From NCBI RefSeq assembly GCF_910578895.1, contig NZ_CAJTSC010000008.1, positions 1-64,000 of the forward strand: a stretch of DNA of 64,000 bases. The letters run 5' to 3'. The notes under the pieces are model-generated. The model had not been told where the DNA came from and searched no databases. It saw only the letters and a program-made list of their open reading frames with translations. The position numbers were made by a program, and so were the translations under genes. Origin of the DNA: an uncultured Bacteroides sp. (GTDB taxonomy: Bacteria > Bacteroidota > Bacteroidia > Bacteroidales > Bacteroidaceae). Below, piece by piece: positions 9,399-18,254 of this stretch; the stretch's first letter is position 1; every line of letters starts with the position of its first letter.

Positions 9399-9520
9399 GG
9401 GTGCCGAAACACGGGTGTGTCGAAACTCTCTTATTAACCAAATCACCCCTGTCACAGATGTCTATGGCAGGGGTGATTGGTGTATTTGAGGTGTTTCGAC
9501 ACACTCTCGTTTCGGCATCC
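9399..9520. repeat. Nested palindromic repeat, copy 1
   Basis: The outer arms (GGGTGCCGAAAC... and ...GTTTCGGCATCC) and the next arms (GTGTGTCGAAAC / GTTTCGACACAC) enclose an inner 11-bp stem, AATCACCCCTG / CAGGGGTGATT. It sits between the convergent topB and M20 peptidase genes, where it may act as a terminator for both. A second copy is at 48534-48632. Confidence 0.75.
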
Positions 9521-9534
9521 TTCCTTGGACGGTA

Positions 9535-10890
9535 TCAGTAGTTCAGGTGGAACTCGACCACCGCCTCAATGCCTTTGCGCAGGATATCTAACGGGATGTT
9601 CTCGTTAGGCGAGTGAATGGCGTTGGATTCCAAGCCGAATCCCATCAGTACGGTCTTTATGCCCAGCACCTGTTCGAAGGTGGAGATGATGGGAATGCTT
9701 CCACCCCGGCGTACGGCGAGCGGTTTCTTTCCGAAAGCTTTCTCAAAACCTTTTTCCGCAGCTTGGTAGGCAGGGAGAGTGATGGGGCATACGTAACCTT
9801 GTCCGCCGTGCATGGGAGTCACTTTCACCTGCACGGTGTCGGGAGCGATGCTTTGAATATAATCGGCAAACAGTTGGGAAATCTTATGATGCTCCTGATG
9901 CGGCACCAACCGGCACGATACCTTGGCGTATGCTTTGGAAGGCAGCACGGTCTTGGAACCTTCGCCCGTGTATCCGCCCCAGATGCCACATACATCGAAT
10001 GACGGACGGCAACTGTTGCGCTCCAGCGTACTGTATCCTTTTTCGCCGAAAAGGGCGTTTACGCCGATGGCTTTTTTGTATTTCTCCTCATCGAACGGGA
10101 TGTGGGCTATCATTTCGCGTTCTGCCTGCGGCACCTCTTCCACATCGTCGTAGAAGCCGGGAACGGTGATGCGACCGTCGGCATCAGTCATCTGGCTTAT
10201 CATGTTGCAAAGCACGTTGATGGGGTTGGCAACTGCGCCGCCGAAGTGTCCGGAGTGCAGGTCGCGGTTCGGTCCGGTCACCTCTATTTCCCAATAGGCA
10301 AGCCCGCGCAACCCGGTGGTCAGCGAGGGGAGGTCCGCACCCAGCATGCTGGTGTCGGAAACGAGGATAACGTCCGCTTTCAGCAACTCTTTATGTTCCC
10401 GGCAGAAGCCCTCGAGGCTGGGCGAACCGATTTCCTCTTCTCCTTCGAAAATGAATTTCACGTTGTGGGTCAGCAAGTTGTTCTTCACCAGGTATTCAAA
10501 GGCTTTTACCTGAATGAAAGATTGTCCTTTGTCATCGTCTGCACCGCGTGCCCAGATATGTCCGTCGCGCACTTCCGGTTCAAAGGGATTGCTTTTCCAA
10601 AGTTCCAGCGGTTCGGCAGGCATCACGTCGTAGTGCGCATATATCAATACGGTTTTGGCTTGCGGGTCTACAATCTTCTGCCCGAATACGATAGGATTGC
10701 CTGCAGAGGGCATCACCGATGCTTCGTCCGCACCGGCGGCAAGCAGCAGTTGCGCCCAGTGTTCCGCACATGCCGTCATGTCGCTGTGATGTTCGGGTTT
10801 GGCACTGATGCTGGGAATGCGGATGAGGCTGAACAAGTCTTCCAACATCTTGGGTTCGTTTTCTGTGATGTATTGTTTGAGGTCTTTCAT
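9535..10890 (-). CDS. M20 family metallodipeptidase (CNDP-like)
   Basis: A 451-residue cytosolic M20 peptidase. Two-metal site residues are visible: H86 and D88 in YAHYDVMPAEP, the bridging Asp in GADDDKG (118-122), the catalytic/metal Glu pair in EGEEEIGS (149-156), Asp in VSDTS (about 179) and a C-terminal His in AIHSPNE. The dimerisation domain lies in between, near LHSGHFGGAVANP. Family members hydrolyse dipeptides or related amide bonds; the substrate cannot be set here. It lies 33 nt after aroC on the same strand, so it may be cotranscribed with it. There is no signal peptide. It converges with topB, and the gap holds the palindromic repeat. Confidence 0.88.
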   Translation of the reverse strand: MKDLKQYITENEPKMLEDLFSLIRIPSISAKPEHHSDMTACAEHWAQLLLAAGADEASVMPSAGNPIVFGQKIVDPQAKTVLIYAHYDVMPAEPLELWKSNPFEPEVRDGHIWARGADDDKGQSFIQVKAFEYLVKNNLLTHNVKFIFEGEEEIGSPSLEGFCREHKELLKADVILVSDTSMLGADLPSLTTGLRGLAYWEIEVTGPNRDLHSGHFGGAVANPINVLCNMISQMTDADGRITVPGFYDDVEEVPQAEREMIAHIPFDEEKYKKAIGVNALFGEKGYSTLERNSCRPSFDVCGIWGGYTGEGSKTVLPSKAYAKVSCRLVPHQEHHKISQLFADYIQSIAPDTVQVKVTPMHGGQGYVCPITLPAYQAAEKGFEKAFGKKPLAVRRGGSIPIISTFEQVLGIKTVLMGFGLESNAIHSPNENIPLDILRKGIEAVVEFHLNY

Positions 10891-10923
10891 ATATGTATGT
10901 TTGTTTTAGGGTGACTCCTTTTT

Positions 10924-12000
10924 TTATAATTGCGTTGTCCGGTCAATCAAATAGAAATCAAGCAAAGTCATTGCCGCCATTGCCTCTACGATAGGCACGG
11001 CACGGGGAAGCACGCAAGGATCGTGGCGCCCGCGGGCTTTGAGCGTGGTGTCTACCCCGTCTATGTTTACGGTATGCTGCTCCATAAGCACGGTTGCCAC
11101 CGGCTTGAAAGCTACGCGGAAATAGATATCCTGTCCGTTGCTGATGCCGCCCTGAATACCTCCGGAGTGGTTGGAGTGCGTTTCGATGCGCCCGTTATTG
11201 TTGAAGAACACATCGTTCTGCTCGGAACCTTTCATCTTCAAACCTTTGAAACCTTCGCCATATTCGAATGCTTTTGCGGCATTGATGCTGAGCATGCCCG
11301 CAGCAAGGGCAGACTGAAGCTTGCCGTAAATGGGTTGTCCCAGTCCGATGGGGCAGCCTTTGATGACACAGGTCACCACGCCGCCGATGGTATCGCCTTC
11401 ACCTTTTATCTTGAAGATAAGTTCTTCCATCTCCTTTGCCTTCTCCGGGTCGGGGCAACGTACCGCATTGGTCTCAATCCGGTCGAGGTCGTAGGCGGTA
11501 TAGTTTTCTTCCAGTTTGATAGGTCCTACCTGCGAGGTGTAGGCAGTGATACGGATGCCGAGCTGTTTTAATGCCAGCTTTGCCAATGCTCCCGCCACCA
11601 CGCGCGAAATGGTTTCGCGTGCCGATGACCGTCCGCCGCCGCGATGGTCGCGTATTCCGTATTTTACGTTATATGTATAGTCCGCGTGCGAGGGACGGTA
11701 GACTTCTTTCAGGTTGTTATAATCGTCGGAGTGCTGGTTTTCGTTCCATACGATAAACCCGATGGGACAACCGGTGGACTTGCCCTCGAAGATGCCGGAA
11801 AGGAACTCCACCTTGTCCGCTTCCTTTCGCGGGGTGGTGATACGCGACTGGCCCGGACGGCGACGGTCGAGCTCCGATTGCACGAAATCCATGTCGATGA
11901 CGATTCCTGCGGGAAATCCGTCTATTACGCCGCCTATGCCTTTGCCATGTGATTCTCCGAAACTTGTGAGGCGGAGAATGTTACCGAATGAGTTGAACAT
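10924..12000 (-). CDS. aroC: Chorismate synthase
   Basis: A 358-residue enzyme that converts 5-enolpyruvylshikimate 3-phosphate to chorismate, the last common step to aromatic amino acids, folate and quinones, using reduced FMN. The start is placed at the ATG at 12000, giving MFNSFGN; the upstream 18 codons in frame do not match the family. Signatures seen: SFGESHGKGIGGVIDG near the N-terminus, RPSHADYTY, and GGGRSSARETISRVVAGALA. The length is normal for AroC. It heads a leftward pair with the M20 peptidase. Confidence 0.96.
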   Translation of the reverse strand: MFNSFGNILRLTSFGESHGKGIGGVIDGFPAGIVIDMDFVQSELDRRRPGQSRITTPRKEADKVEFLSGIFEGKSTGCPIGFIVWNENQHSDDYNNLKEVYRPSHADYTYNVKYGIRDHRGGGRSSARETISRVVAGALAKLALKQLGIRITAYTSQVGPIKLEENYTAYDLDRIETNAVRCPDPEKAKEMEELIFKIKGEGDTIGGVVTCVIKGCPIGLGQPIYGKLQSALAAGMLSINAAKAFEYGEGFKGLKMKGSEQNDVFFNNNGRIETHSNHSGGIQGGISNGQDIYFRVAFKPVATVLMEQHTVNIDGVDTTLKARGRHDPCVLPRAVPIVEAMAAMTLLDFYLIDRTTQL

Positions 12001-12367
12001 ATCAATTGCTTTATATGGTTTATAATGAGAATAATGCGCCAATTTGTCTCGCAATAGGAGGTTTTGACTTTCTAAAGGTAGCGTTTTTTTTCATAAAACG
12101 TTTCAAAAGTTGCGATAAAAGATTTCTTCTGTTACTTGTCTGATAGATGGATGCTCCTTTTGTGTGTTTTGTTTTAAAACAACGCATCCGCAGTAGTGTG
12201 GTCTTGGGTGCTTGCAAATAGTACATATTTGAAAAAAAGAACATCTATTTTTTAGAAAAGACCTTGTTTACACTGTTTGAAAACAGTTATTTTGCACCTC
12301 GAAATATAAAAGAGAATATAAACTACTCCTTAACGATGTGGGAATTATTAACTAAACAAGTATTTGT
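12001..12367. other. Divergent intergenic region, 367 nt
   Basis: AT-rich spacer between aroC and the PCMD lipoprotein gene. It should hold both promoters. Apart from the inverted repeat and promoter-like boxes at 12264-12294, no convincing gene, RNA motif or terminator is seen. Confidence 0.5.
12264..12294 (+). promoter_or_regulatory. Promoter-like boxes with overlapping 16-bp inverted repeat
   Basis: TTG at 12264-12266 and TTATTTTG at 12287-12294, with a 20-nt spacer, resemble a Bacteroides promoter. A perfect inverted repeat, ACTGTTT-GA-AAACAGT (12272-12287), fills the spacer just before the -7 box, as an operator would. No matching regulator can be named. Confidence 0.35.
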
Positions 12368-13894
12368 ATGAAGAAAAATTTGTTTTATTTGTTTGCATTG
12401 ATTTGTTCAATGAGTTTGTTTACCGCTTGTAGCGATGATGATGCGCCGGATTACTCTAAGACCATTGAGGAAGAGATGGCGGGTGATTATAAAGGTACGT
12501 TGGACATCGAATTGGAAGGAACAACAATCGCTTCCAATATGCCGAAGAACATTGCTATATCCAAAGCCGGAACTTCTGCTATAAACCTGTTGCTGGCAGA
12601 CTTTAATCTGATGAGCATGGAGTTGGGCGATATCGAATTGAAGAATTGCCAACTGAGTCGGAAAGATAACTCGTATTCTTTCACCGGAACTCAATCTTTG
12701 AATATAGAAAAGTATCAGCTTACTGCTGATGTGGTGGCTACGGGCACAATTGCAGAAGGCAAAATTACTGTTCTGTTGGATATCGCAGCCAAACTGAACG
12801 GCATGGCTCAAAAGGTGAAGGTGACTTATAACGGTACTCGTCTGACGGGGACGGAAAGCAGCGAAGCCAAGATTACGGCTTTCTTTTTCGATATGTCCAA
12901 TGCAGCGAATGCGGTTGTCATCGAACAGCCGGTCATCAACGCCGACAATACGATTACTTTCAGAGTGGACGAGGCAGCAGTGGAGGCTGATGCGGATGTC
13001 TTGAAAGCTTTAGTTCCTACTTTCACTATTTCCGACAAGGCAACTGCTTCCGTAGAAAGTGGCAAAGCTATGGATTTTTCAAAGGATGTCGCTATCACTT
13101 TGGTTGCTGAGGACGGAACTGTGGCGGAATATGTGGTGAAGACTCCGGTAAAGAATGCTGTGATGAAGTTTTCTTTTGAAACATGGTATGTTACAAATGA
13201 AGGACAAGAAACCGAATATTGGAATCCGGAGCCTAAAGAGCAGCTGAGTACATCGAATGAAGGAGCTTCATTAATGAATAATTCTTTGTTAGGAACACCA
13301 ATCGGTTTCCCTGTTATGCCTGAAGACAATGGATTTGAAGGTAAAGCTGCTAAACTGGTGACTTTGTATTCTAAAAGTCATCCTTTTGGTGGGATTGCTC
13401 CTATTACTTCGGGTTCTTTGTTTACAGGACAATTTAAAACAACCTTTCCTGCTTTAAAGTCTACGAAGTTCGGTATATCGTATTCAAAGAATCCGATACT
13501 TTTTAGAGGAGTTTATAAATATAAATCTGGTGATAATTATGTAGATGGTACTAAACAACCAGTAGAAGAGAATCTTGGCATAAAGGACGAATGTGCTATT
13601 CAGGCTGTACTTTATGAGGCGGTTGATGAGAATGGAGAGGAAGTCGTTCTGACAGGTGAAGATATTAATACTTCACAATACCGTGTTGCACTTGCTCAAT
13701 TGGAAGATGGATCTGAAAAGGCTGAATGGACTAAGTTTAATATTCCATTCAAATATTTAGAAGGTAAGTCTTATGAAAAGGGGAAAGAGTACAAATTGGC
13801 TATTGTATGTTCTTCAAGTAAAGATGGTGACAAATTTAAAGGTGCTGTAAATAGTACGCTTATTGTGGATGAACTCGAAGTCATCGGTGAATAA
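12368..13894 (+). CDS. Surface lipoprotein with lipocalin-like, Ig-like and PCMD domains
   Basis: A 508-residue lipoprotein. The signal peptide ends in the lipobox LFTAC (Cys21), followed by SDDDAPD, an acidic surface-export-like signal. Residues ~35-165 look like a calycin/lipocalin-type barrel (DUF4925-like), ~170-265 like an Ig-like DUF5018 module, and ~270-508 match the putative carbohydrate metabolism domain PCMD (FSFETWY near the start, STLIVDELEVIGE at the end). The C-terminal half resembles the PCMD protein at 15420-16553. The 3' half is visibly more AT-rich than the rest. The role is probably glycan or surface binding, but the ligand is unknown. Confidence 0.8.
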   Translation: MKKNLFYLFALICSMSLFTACSDDDAPDYSKTIEEEMAGDYKGTLDIELEGTTIASNMPKNIAISKAGTSAINLLLADFNLMSMELGDIELKNCQLSRKDNSYSFTGTQSLNIEKYQLTADVVATGTIAEGKITVLLDIAAKLNGMAQKVKVTYNGTRLTGTESSEAKITAFFFDMSNAANAVVIEQPVINADNTITFRVDEAAVEADADVLKALVPTFTISDKATASVESGKAMDFSKDVAITLVAEDGTVAEYVVKTPVKNAVMKFSFETWYVTNEGQETEYWNPEPKEQLSTSNEGASLMNNSLLGTPIGFPVMPEDNGFEGKAAKLVTLYSKSHPFGGIAPITSGSLFTGQFKTTFPALKSTKFGISYSKNPILFRGVYKYKSGDNYVDGTKQPVEENLGIKDECAIQAVLYEAVDENGEEVVLTGEDINTSQYRVALAQLEDGSEKAEWTKFNIPFKYLEGKSYEKGKEYKLAIVCSSSKDGDKFKGAVNSTLIVDELEVIGE

Positions 13895-13918
13895 TAAGTA
13901 TTATAAATAAATAGTAAA

Positions 13919-13951
13919 AAGAAGGTATCGGAAGCGAATACCTTCTTTTTT
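13919..13951 (+). terminator. Rho-independent terminator of the 12368 lipoprotein gene
   Basis: A 10-bp stem AAGAAGGTAT / ATACCTTCTT, loop of 9 nt, followed by a T run. Confidence 0.85.
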
Positions 13952-13987
13952 ATTACCTTACCGTTCGCCTTATCGAAACCATACTAT

Positions 13988-14004
13988 AACAAATAATATT
14001 TGTT
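13988..14004. repeat. Short perfect palindrome
   Basis: AACAAAT-AAT-ATTTGTT, a 7-bp inverted repeat between the 12368 gene terminator and repeat island A. The function is unclear. Confidence 0.4.
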
Positions 14005-14040
14005 GTCCTTTTGTCTTTTTGTCATTCCGCCCGTCTCTTC

Positions 14041-14517
14041 TGACAATTTGTATTTCCCGTTGCCGCAGAATCGGCTGTTTCCACCCATGTGTGCAGCCGG
14101 TAGGAAAAAACGGAACGGGAAACGCCCATCTTGCCGATAGCCAGCACGATAGCGAAATGTTTACAAACAAACTGGAGGGAAAGAACGCCGGAAATACCGC
14201 CTGCGGGCATTCCGCTTCATGGATATCAACGTCCGGGGCGAGGGGTATTAGTATCTGTCGCGATAGACACCAATGTCTGTCGCGATAGATGTTGATGTCT
14301 GTCGGCAGAAATACCTGCATCCAACATCGGCAACACTTGTGTCCAACGGCGGTAATACCTGCGTCCGGCAGCTGGCTTGCCTGGTTTCTGCATAAACGGC
14401 GCATGTTTATCGGAAATCGGAGCATATCTATCCGCACTTTATGCAGGATGTTCCTGTTCCGACAGAAAAAGGTAGGAGTGAGAGTAAGCAAAAAGGCGGT
14501 TCTGCCACCTTTTTGTC
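14041..14517. repeat. Repeat island A (homologous to 47854-48308), with 22-bp tandem units
   Basis: About 477 nt, clearly homologous to island B at 47854-48308 over its whole length, starting at TGACAATTTGTATT and ending at CTTTTTGTC. The central part (about 14250-14390) is a degenerate array of 22-bp units such as TGTCTGTCGCGATAGATG. The core GTCTGTCGCGATAGAC is nearly palindromic. A GGCGG...CCACC hairpin closes the 3' end. Open frames exist on both strands, but substitutions between the copies fall about equally on all three codon positions, so coding is unlikely. It lies in a convergent gap and fills the gene-free stretch 13895-14624. Confidence 0.75.
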
Positions 14518-14558
14518 GTAAATCGGACGGATGGCGATTCACTTGTAAATTTCACGTT

Positions 14559-14599
14559 AAAGCCACAGGTTTTCCTCGGCAGAGGATGTCTGTGGCTTT
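14559..14599 (-). terminator. Hairpin downstream of the outer-membrane barrel gene
   Basis: A 10-bp stem AAAGCCACAG / CTGTGGCTTT with a 21-nt loop, 26 nt after the stop of the leftward gene at 14625. The T tract is poor, so the terminator role is probable rather than certain. Confidence 0.5.
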
Positions 14600-14624
14600 G
14601 GCGTATGATATTGTCTATGTCCGC

Positions 14625-15410
14625 TTAGAACGCATATCCGAACCCTAAGTTCAGATAAATGGGATACATGTTGAACGTTATCGTATCGAAGTCTTTTTGG
14701 AAGATATCATTCAGTCCCCAAGTCACGTCTGCGTGCACGGTAAGGTGTTTGAACGCTTTCCACTCTCCGCCGAATTGCAAGCCCCATTGGAATTTTCTTA
14801 ATTCGTTGGAAAAGTCGTATGTCGCGATACTCTCACCGGTAAATTCCACTTTCGAGCCGGTTTGGTCGGGAGTACGCAAGTGTCCTTCGTATACGTGTCC
14901 CGAGAAGTTGCCTTCCAATAAGTAGGAGAAGTAAGGACCTGCCGACACGGTCCACCGTTTGCTGATGCGGTAGTCGGCAAGGATGGGGATGGTGAGGTAG
15001 GAGTTATTCACTTTGGTCTTGACCCCACCTGTCCAAAGACCTGCCAGCTCTCCACCGTTGGTATTGATGATTTTCATGCCGTAGTTCTTCACGGTGGCTT
15101 CGGTGGTCATGTTCTTGTTCTCCAACCGCAGACCAAGCGTGAGTCCCCACTTTTTCTTTTCGTCAAACCACTTGCTGGCATTGCCTTCAATGGCAATGGC
15201 TATGCCCGGTGCGTAGTTGTCTATCTTGCGTATCTCTTTGGGCAGGGGGATGGGGGATGTACCTCCGATGTTGAATCCGGCTTTGATACCGTATTCCCAC
15301 CCGCGCAGATAGGAGTTGATAATACTCTTGTTTCTCTCGTCTTGCGCCTGTATGTTGGCCGCCATTGCCAGCAATACGGCTATTGTGCAGATAAAATGAT
15401 ACTTTTTCAT
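14625..15410 (-). CDS. Outer-membrane beta-barrel protein (PorT/OmpA-like barrel)
   Basis: A 261-residue protein with a signal peptide ending near IQAQ (residue 23). Its alternating amphipathic strands end in a C-terminal aromatic (LNLGFGYAF), the usual outer-membrane barrel signal. Segments such as YGIKAGFNIGGTSP and WTVSAGPYFSYLLEG fit the porin family/outer_membrane_beta-barrel_protein_2 fold of Bacteroidetes. It follows the PCMD lipoprotein gene by 9 nt on the same strand, so the two are cotranscribed and may act together at the outer membrane. No specific cargo or partner can be named. Confidence 0.8.
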   Translation of the reverse strand: MKKYHFICTIAVLLAMAANIQAQDERNKSIINSYLRGWEYGIKAGFNIGGTSPIPLPKEIRKIDNYAPGIAIAIEGNASKWFDEKKKWGLTLGLRLENKNMTTEATVKNYGMKIINTNGGELAGLWTGGVKTKVNNSYLTIPILADYRISKRWTVSAGPYFSYLLEGNFSGHVYEGHLRTPDQTGSKVEFTGESIATYDFSNELRKFQWGLQFGGEWKAFKHLTVHADVTWGLNDIFQKDFDTITFNMYPIYLNLGFGYAF

Positions 15411-15419
15411 ACTTTATAA

Positions 15420-16553
15420 TCAGATTTCTTCGCTTATAAGTTCTAATTCGTCTACGTACAATGTACTGCCCACGGCTCCTTTGAAGTATGCGCCGTCAAT
15501 GCTGGAAGAAAGGACAATGCTTAGTTTGTACTTTCCGTTCTGTAGTTTCGCCTTGTCAATCTTTTTATCATCCATTGTTTCGAAAGGCAAATCGAACTCT
15601 GTCCATTCTTCGGTCTCTACGGCATCTTTTTCGCTAATACGGGCAAGGGAGATGATATTGGGCGCATTAAGGCTGTTGCTACCATCCAGCATGAAGGAGT
15701 TTTCATTGGCTTCGTACAATACGGCATAGATGTCGAAGCGGTCTTTTTTGCCTTCCTGCACTTTGCCCTTATCGGTATAGACTTCTCCCGCCTTAAACTT
15801 GAAGTAACCTTTCAACGCTACCGGACGTTTGTAATACTGTATGCCGAACTTGGTGGCACGCAGGGGGGCTTTCAACGCATTCGCCAAGTCGAAAGAGCCG
15901 ATAAACAGGTTACCGGCTGCAATATACATATTTACCACGGCTCCGAAGCTACCCGTATCGCAAGTAGTAAGTTTCACTCCTTTGCCGCGATAGCCATCGG
16001 TTATCTGCTGTGTGGGATAATCGGTGCGGTTGCCAGCCATGCCGGTGAGTTTGTAACCGGGGTTACCACTCGACCATTGCACAACGCTCGAAACATTGGT
16101 TGAGGTGCTGGGTTCGAACTCATAAAAGATGTCATATTCGGTACCGGCGGAAGGGAGCAGCTCTTCAAAATGGAAAGTTTCGGGGATTTCGGCAGGAATG
16201 ACTTTTACAGTATAGGTAGAGGTCCATTCTTCGTCTTCGGAAGTTACGGTAAAGGTGCGCGTATGCGATTCGTTGCTGAAATCATAATTGTTCAGAATGT
16301 CGTTCGGGAAATGTTCGTTTGCACGAAGCGTTGCGCCAAAAGGCAGTGTAAACAACAGTTGCTGCTTGGATAAATCCGCTCCCTTATGTACATATATGTT
16401 TATTTCTTTCGAGTCACTGTTGATGTGAGCCAATTGTACGTCTATGCCTGTGCAGGCGTCAATCGCTGCTTCAGAGTTAAGCGCTTCGTCCTGTATGCAG
16501 GACGAAACGGCCAAGGCAAGCATGAGGGCAGTAGTCCACTTCTTAAAGTTCAT
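15420..16553 (-). CDS. PCMD-domain lipoprotein
   Basis: A 377-residue lipoprotein; the lipobox AVSSC puts the lipidated Cys at residue 19. Residues ~35-125 look like an Ig-like DUF5018-type repeat (TFTVTSEDEEWTSTYTVKV). The rest is a PCMD domain ending with GSTLYVDELELISEEI, closely parallel to the end of the 12368-13894 protein. It lacks the lipocalin-like N-terminal domain of that paralogue. It is the first gene of a two-gene leftward operon with an outer-membrane barrel. Probably a surface or outer-membrane-associated binding protein; the ligand is unknown. Confidence 0.8.
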   Translation of the reverse strand: MNFKKWTTALMLALAVSSCIQDEALNSEAAIDACTGIDVQLAHINSDSKEINIYVHKGADLSKQQLLFTLPFGATLRANEHFPNDILNNYDFSNESHTRTFTVTSEDEEWTSTYTVKVIPAEIPETFHFEELLPSAGTEYDIFYEFEPSTSTNVSSVVQWSSGNPGYKLTGMAGNRTDYPTQQITDGYRGKGVKLTTCDTGSFGAVVNMYIAAGNLFIGSFDLANALKAPLRATKFGIQYYKRPVALKGYFKFKAGEVYTDKGKVQEGKKDRFDIYAVLYEANENSFMLDGSNSLNAPNIISLARISEKDAVETEEWTEFDLPFETMDDKKIDKAKLQNGKYKLSIVLSSSIDGAYFKGAVGSTLYVDELELISEEI

Positions 16554-16723
16554 ATATTTCCTTTTTGAATGTTGATAATTTAATATGGTTTAGAGGGTTG
16601 CAAAAATACGTTATTATTTTGTAATAACAGGGACGGGAAGAAAAAAGTATGCCGAACTCTGCTATTTATTTACTATTCCATATATCTTTGCGATACGATT
16701 GAATAAAAAAACATATATGTGGT

Positions 16724-18004
16724 ATGACTGAAGCCGAAAGAAAACAGATAATCGCTTTGGTGCAGCGCGAGGTGGTTCCCGCCATTGGATGTACGGAACC
16801 CATTGCCGTTGCTTTGTGTGTGGCAAAAGCAACCGAGACATTAGGTGTGCGGCCGGAAAAAATAGATGTTTTGTTGAGTGCCAACATCCTGAAAAACGCA
16901 ATGGGAGTCGGCATTCCTGGTACGGATATGATAGGATTGCCCATTGCCGTTGCTTTAGGGGCATTGGTCGGTAGGTCGGAATATCAACTGGAAGTACTGA
17001 AAGACAGTACTCCTGTTGCCGTGGAAGAGGGAAAACGCTTTATCGGTGAGAAACGTATCAATATATCGCTGAAGAAGAACATTACGGAAAAACTTTATAT
17101 CGAGGTATGCTGCGAGACTGCCGGAAACAAGGCGGTTGCCATTATTGCCGGCGGGCATACCACCTTTATATATGTGGCACGTAACGGTGAGGTCTTTTTA
17201 AACAAACAACATGCAAGTTGTGGGGAGACGGAAGAGCGGACCGTTGATTTGACCCTGCGCAAGGTGTACGACTTTGCCTTGACGGCTCCGCTGGATGAAA
17301 TCCGTTTTATTCTTGAGACGGCACGTCTGAACAAAGCCGCCGCCGAACGCTCTTTCAGCGGGAACTACGGTCACGGGCTGGGTAAGATGCTGCGCGGAAC
17401 CTATGAGCATAAGATTTTGGGCGACAGTGTGTTTTCGCATATCCTCTCTTATACGTCCGGTGCGTGCGATGCCCGTATGGCAGGTGCCATGATACCGGTA
17501 ATGAGTAATTCCGGCAGCGGAAACCAGGGAATTTCCGCCACATTGCCCATGGTGGTTTATGCCGAGGAGAACGGCAAATCGGAAGAGGAACTGATTCGTG
17601 CCCTTATGCTCAGCCATCTGACGGTGATTTATATCAAGCAAAGTCTGGGGCGTTTGTCGGCATTGTGCGGTTGTGTGGTGGCTGCTACGGGCTCCAGTTG
17701 CGGCATTACCCGCTTGATGGGGGGAGGTTACGAACAGGTGACCTTTGCCGTTCAGAACATGATAGCCAATCTTACCGGAATGATTTGCGACGGTGCCAAG
17801 CCCAGTTGCGCTTTGAAAGTAACCACCGGCGTTTCTACTGCTGTTCTTTCCGCCATTATGGCGATGGAAAACCGTTGTGTCACTTCCGTTGAAGGAATTA
17901 TCGATGAGGATGTAGACCAAAGTATCCGTAATCTGACGAAGATAGGTTCTAAAGGAATGGACGAGACGGATAAATTGGTGCTGGAGATAATGACAGGAAA
18001 ATAG
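16724..18004 (+). CDS. L-cysteine desulfidase family protein (CyuA/UPF0597, serine dehydratase alpha-like)
   Basis: A 426-residue cytosolic protein. The conserved GCTEPIAVAL near the N-terminus holds C23, a likely Fe-S or catalytic Cys. Further conserved elements are NSGSGNQGI (about 260-270), the Cys-rich CGCVVAATGSSCGITRLMGGG (about 320-340) and a second Cys in the SCALKVTTGV segment. Members related to E. coli YhaM/CyuA and archaeal cysteine desulfidase break L-cysteine into pyruvate, ammonia and sulfide with a [4Fe-4S] cluster. In a gut anaerobe this would produce H2S. It is a single gene with no partner transporter nearby. Confidence 0.82.
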   Translation: MTEAERKQIIALVQREVVPAIGCTEPIAVALCVAKATETLGVRPEKIDVLLSANILKNAMGVGIPGTDMIGLPIAVALGALVGRSEYQLEVLKDSTPVAVEEGKRFIGEKRINISLKKNITEKLYIEVCCETAGNKAVAIIAGGHTTFIYVARNGEVFLNKQHASCGETEERTVDLTLRKVYDFALTAPLDEIRFILETARLNKAAAERSFSGNYGHGLGKMLRGTYEHKILGDSVFSHILSYTSGACDARMAGAMIPVMSNSGSGNQGISATLPMVVYAEENGKSEEELIRALMLSHLTVIYIKQSLGRLSALCGCVVAATGSSCGITRLMGGGYEQVTFAVQNMIANLTGMICDGAKPSCALKVTTGVSTAVLSAIMAMENRCVTSVEGIIDEDVDQSIRNLTKIGSKGMDETDKLVLEIMTGK

Positions 18005-18028
18005 TGAGGTAAAATTGGGGATAAGATT

Positions 18029-18055
18029 AGGGAAGTTGTTTCGACACACTTCCCT
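18029..18055 (+). terminator. Hairpin after the cysteine desulfidase gene, loop related to the palindromic repeat
   Basis: An 8-bp stem AGGGAAGT / ACTTCCCT, 24 nt past the stop codon, with a weak TAATAATTT tail. The loop TGTTTCGACAC matches the arm of the nested palindromes at 9399 and 48534, so this may be a remnant of that repeat used as a terminator. Confidence 0.5.
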
Positions 18056-18254
18056 TAATAATTTACCATAGTCTGACAGGCGATAAATCAACAGTCGTAC
18101 AGCTTCTGGCGAGAAGCACCGGCTTTTCCTTCTTCTTTTGCGGGATGTGTTGAGATAGGAGCAAAATAAATATGTAAGACATTGATTAAACCTTTTGCTT
18201 GTATTGTTGTCATGTTATTATATTCTTCTACAGAAATACACAAACACTCATATT

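Noticed and set aside
14250..14390. 22-bp units considered as a CRISPR array
   Set aside because: Units are directly adjacent with no unique spacers of 30 nt or so, they are degenerate, and no cas gene is present in the window.
13970..14542. Open frames of up to 190 codons on both strands over repeat island A
   Set aside because: The peptides resemble those from island B, but DNA differences between the copies are spread over all three codon positions with no synonymous excess, there is no sensible start region, and 22-bp tandem units are not a multiple of three.
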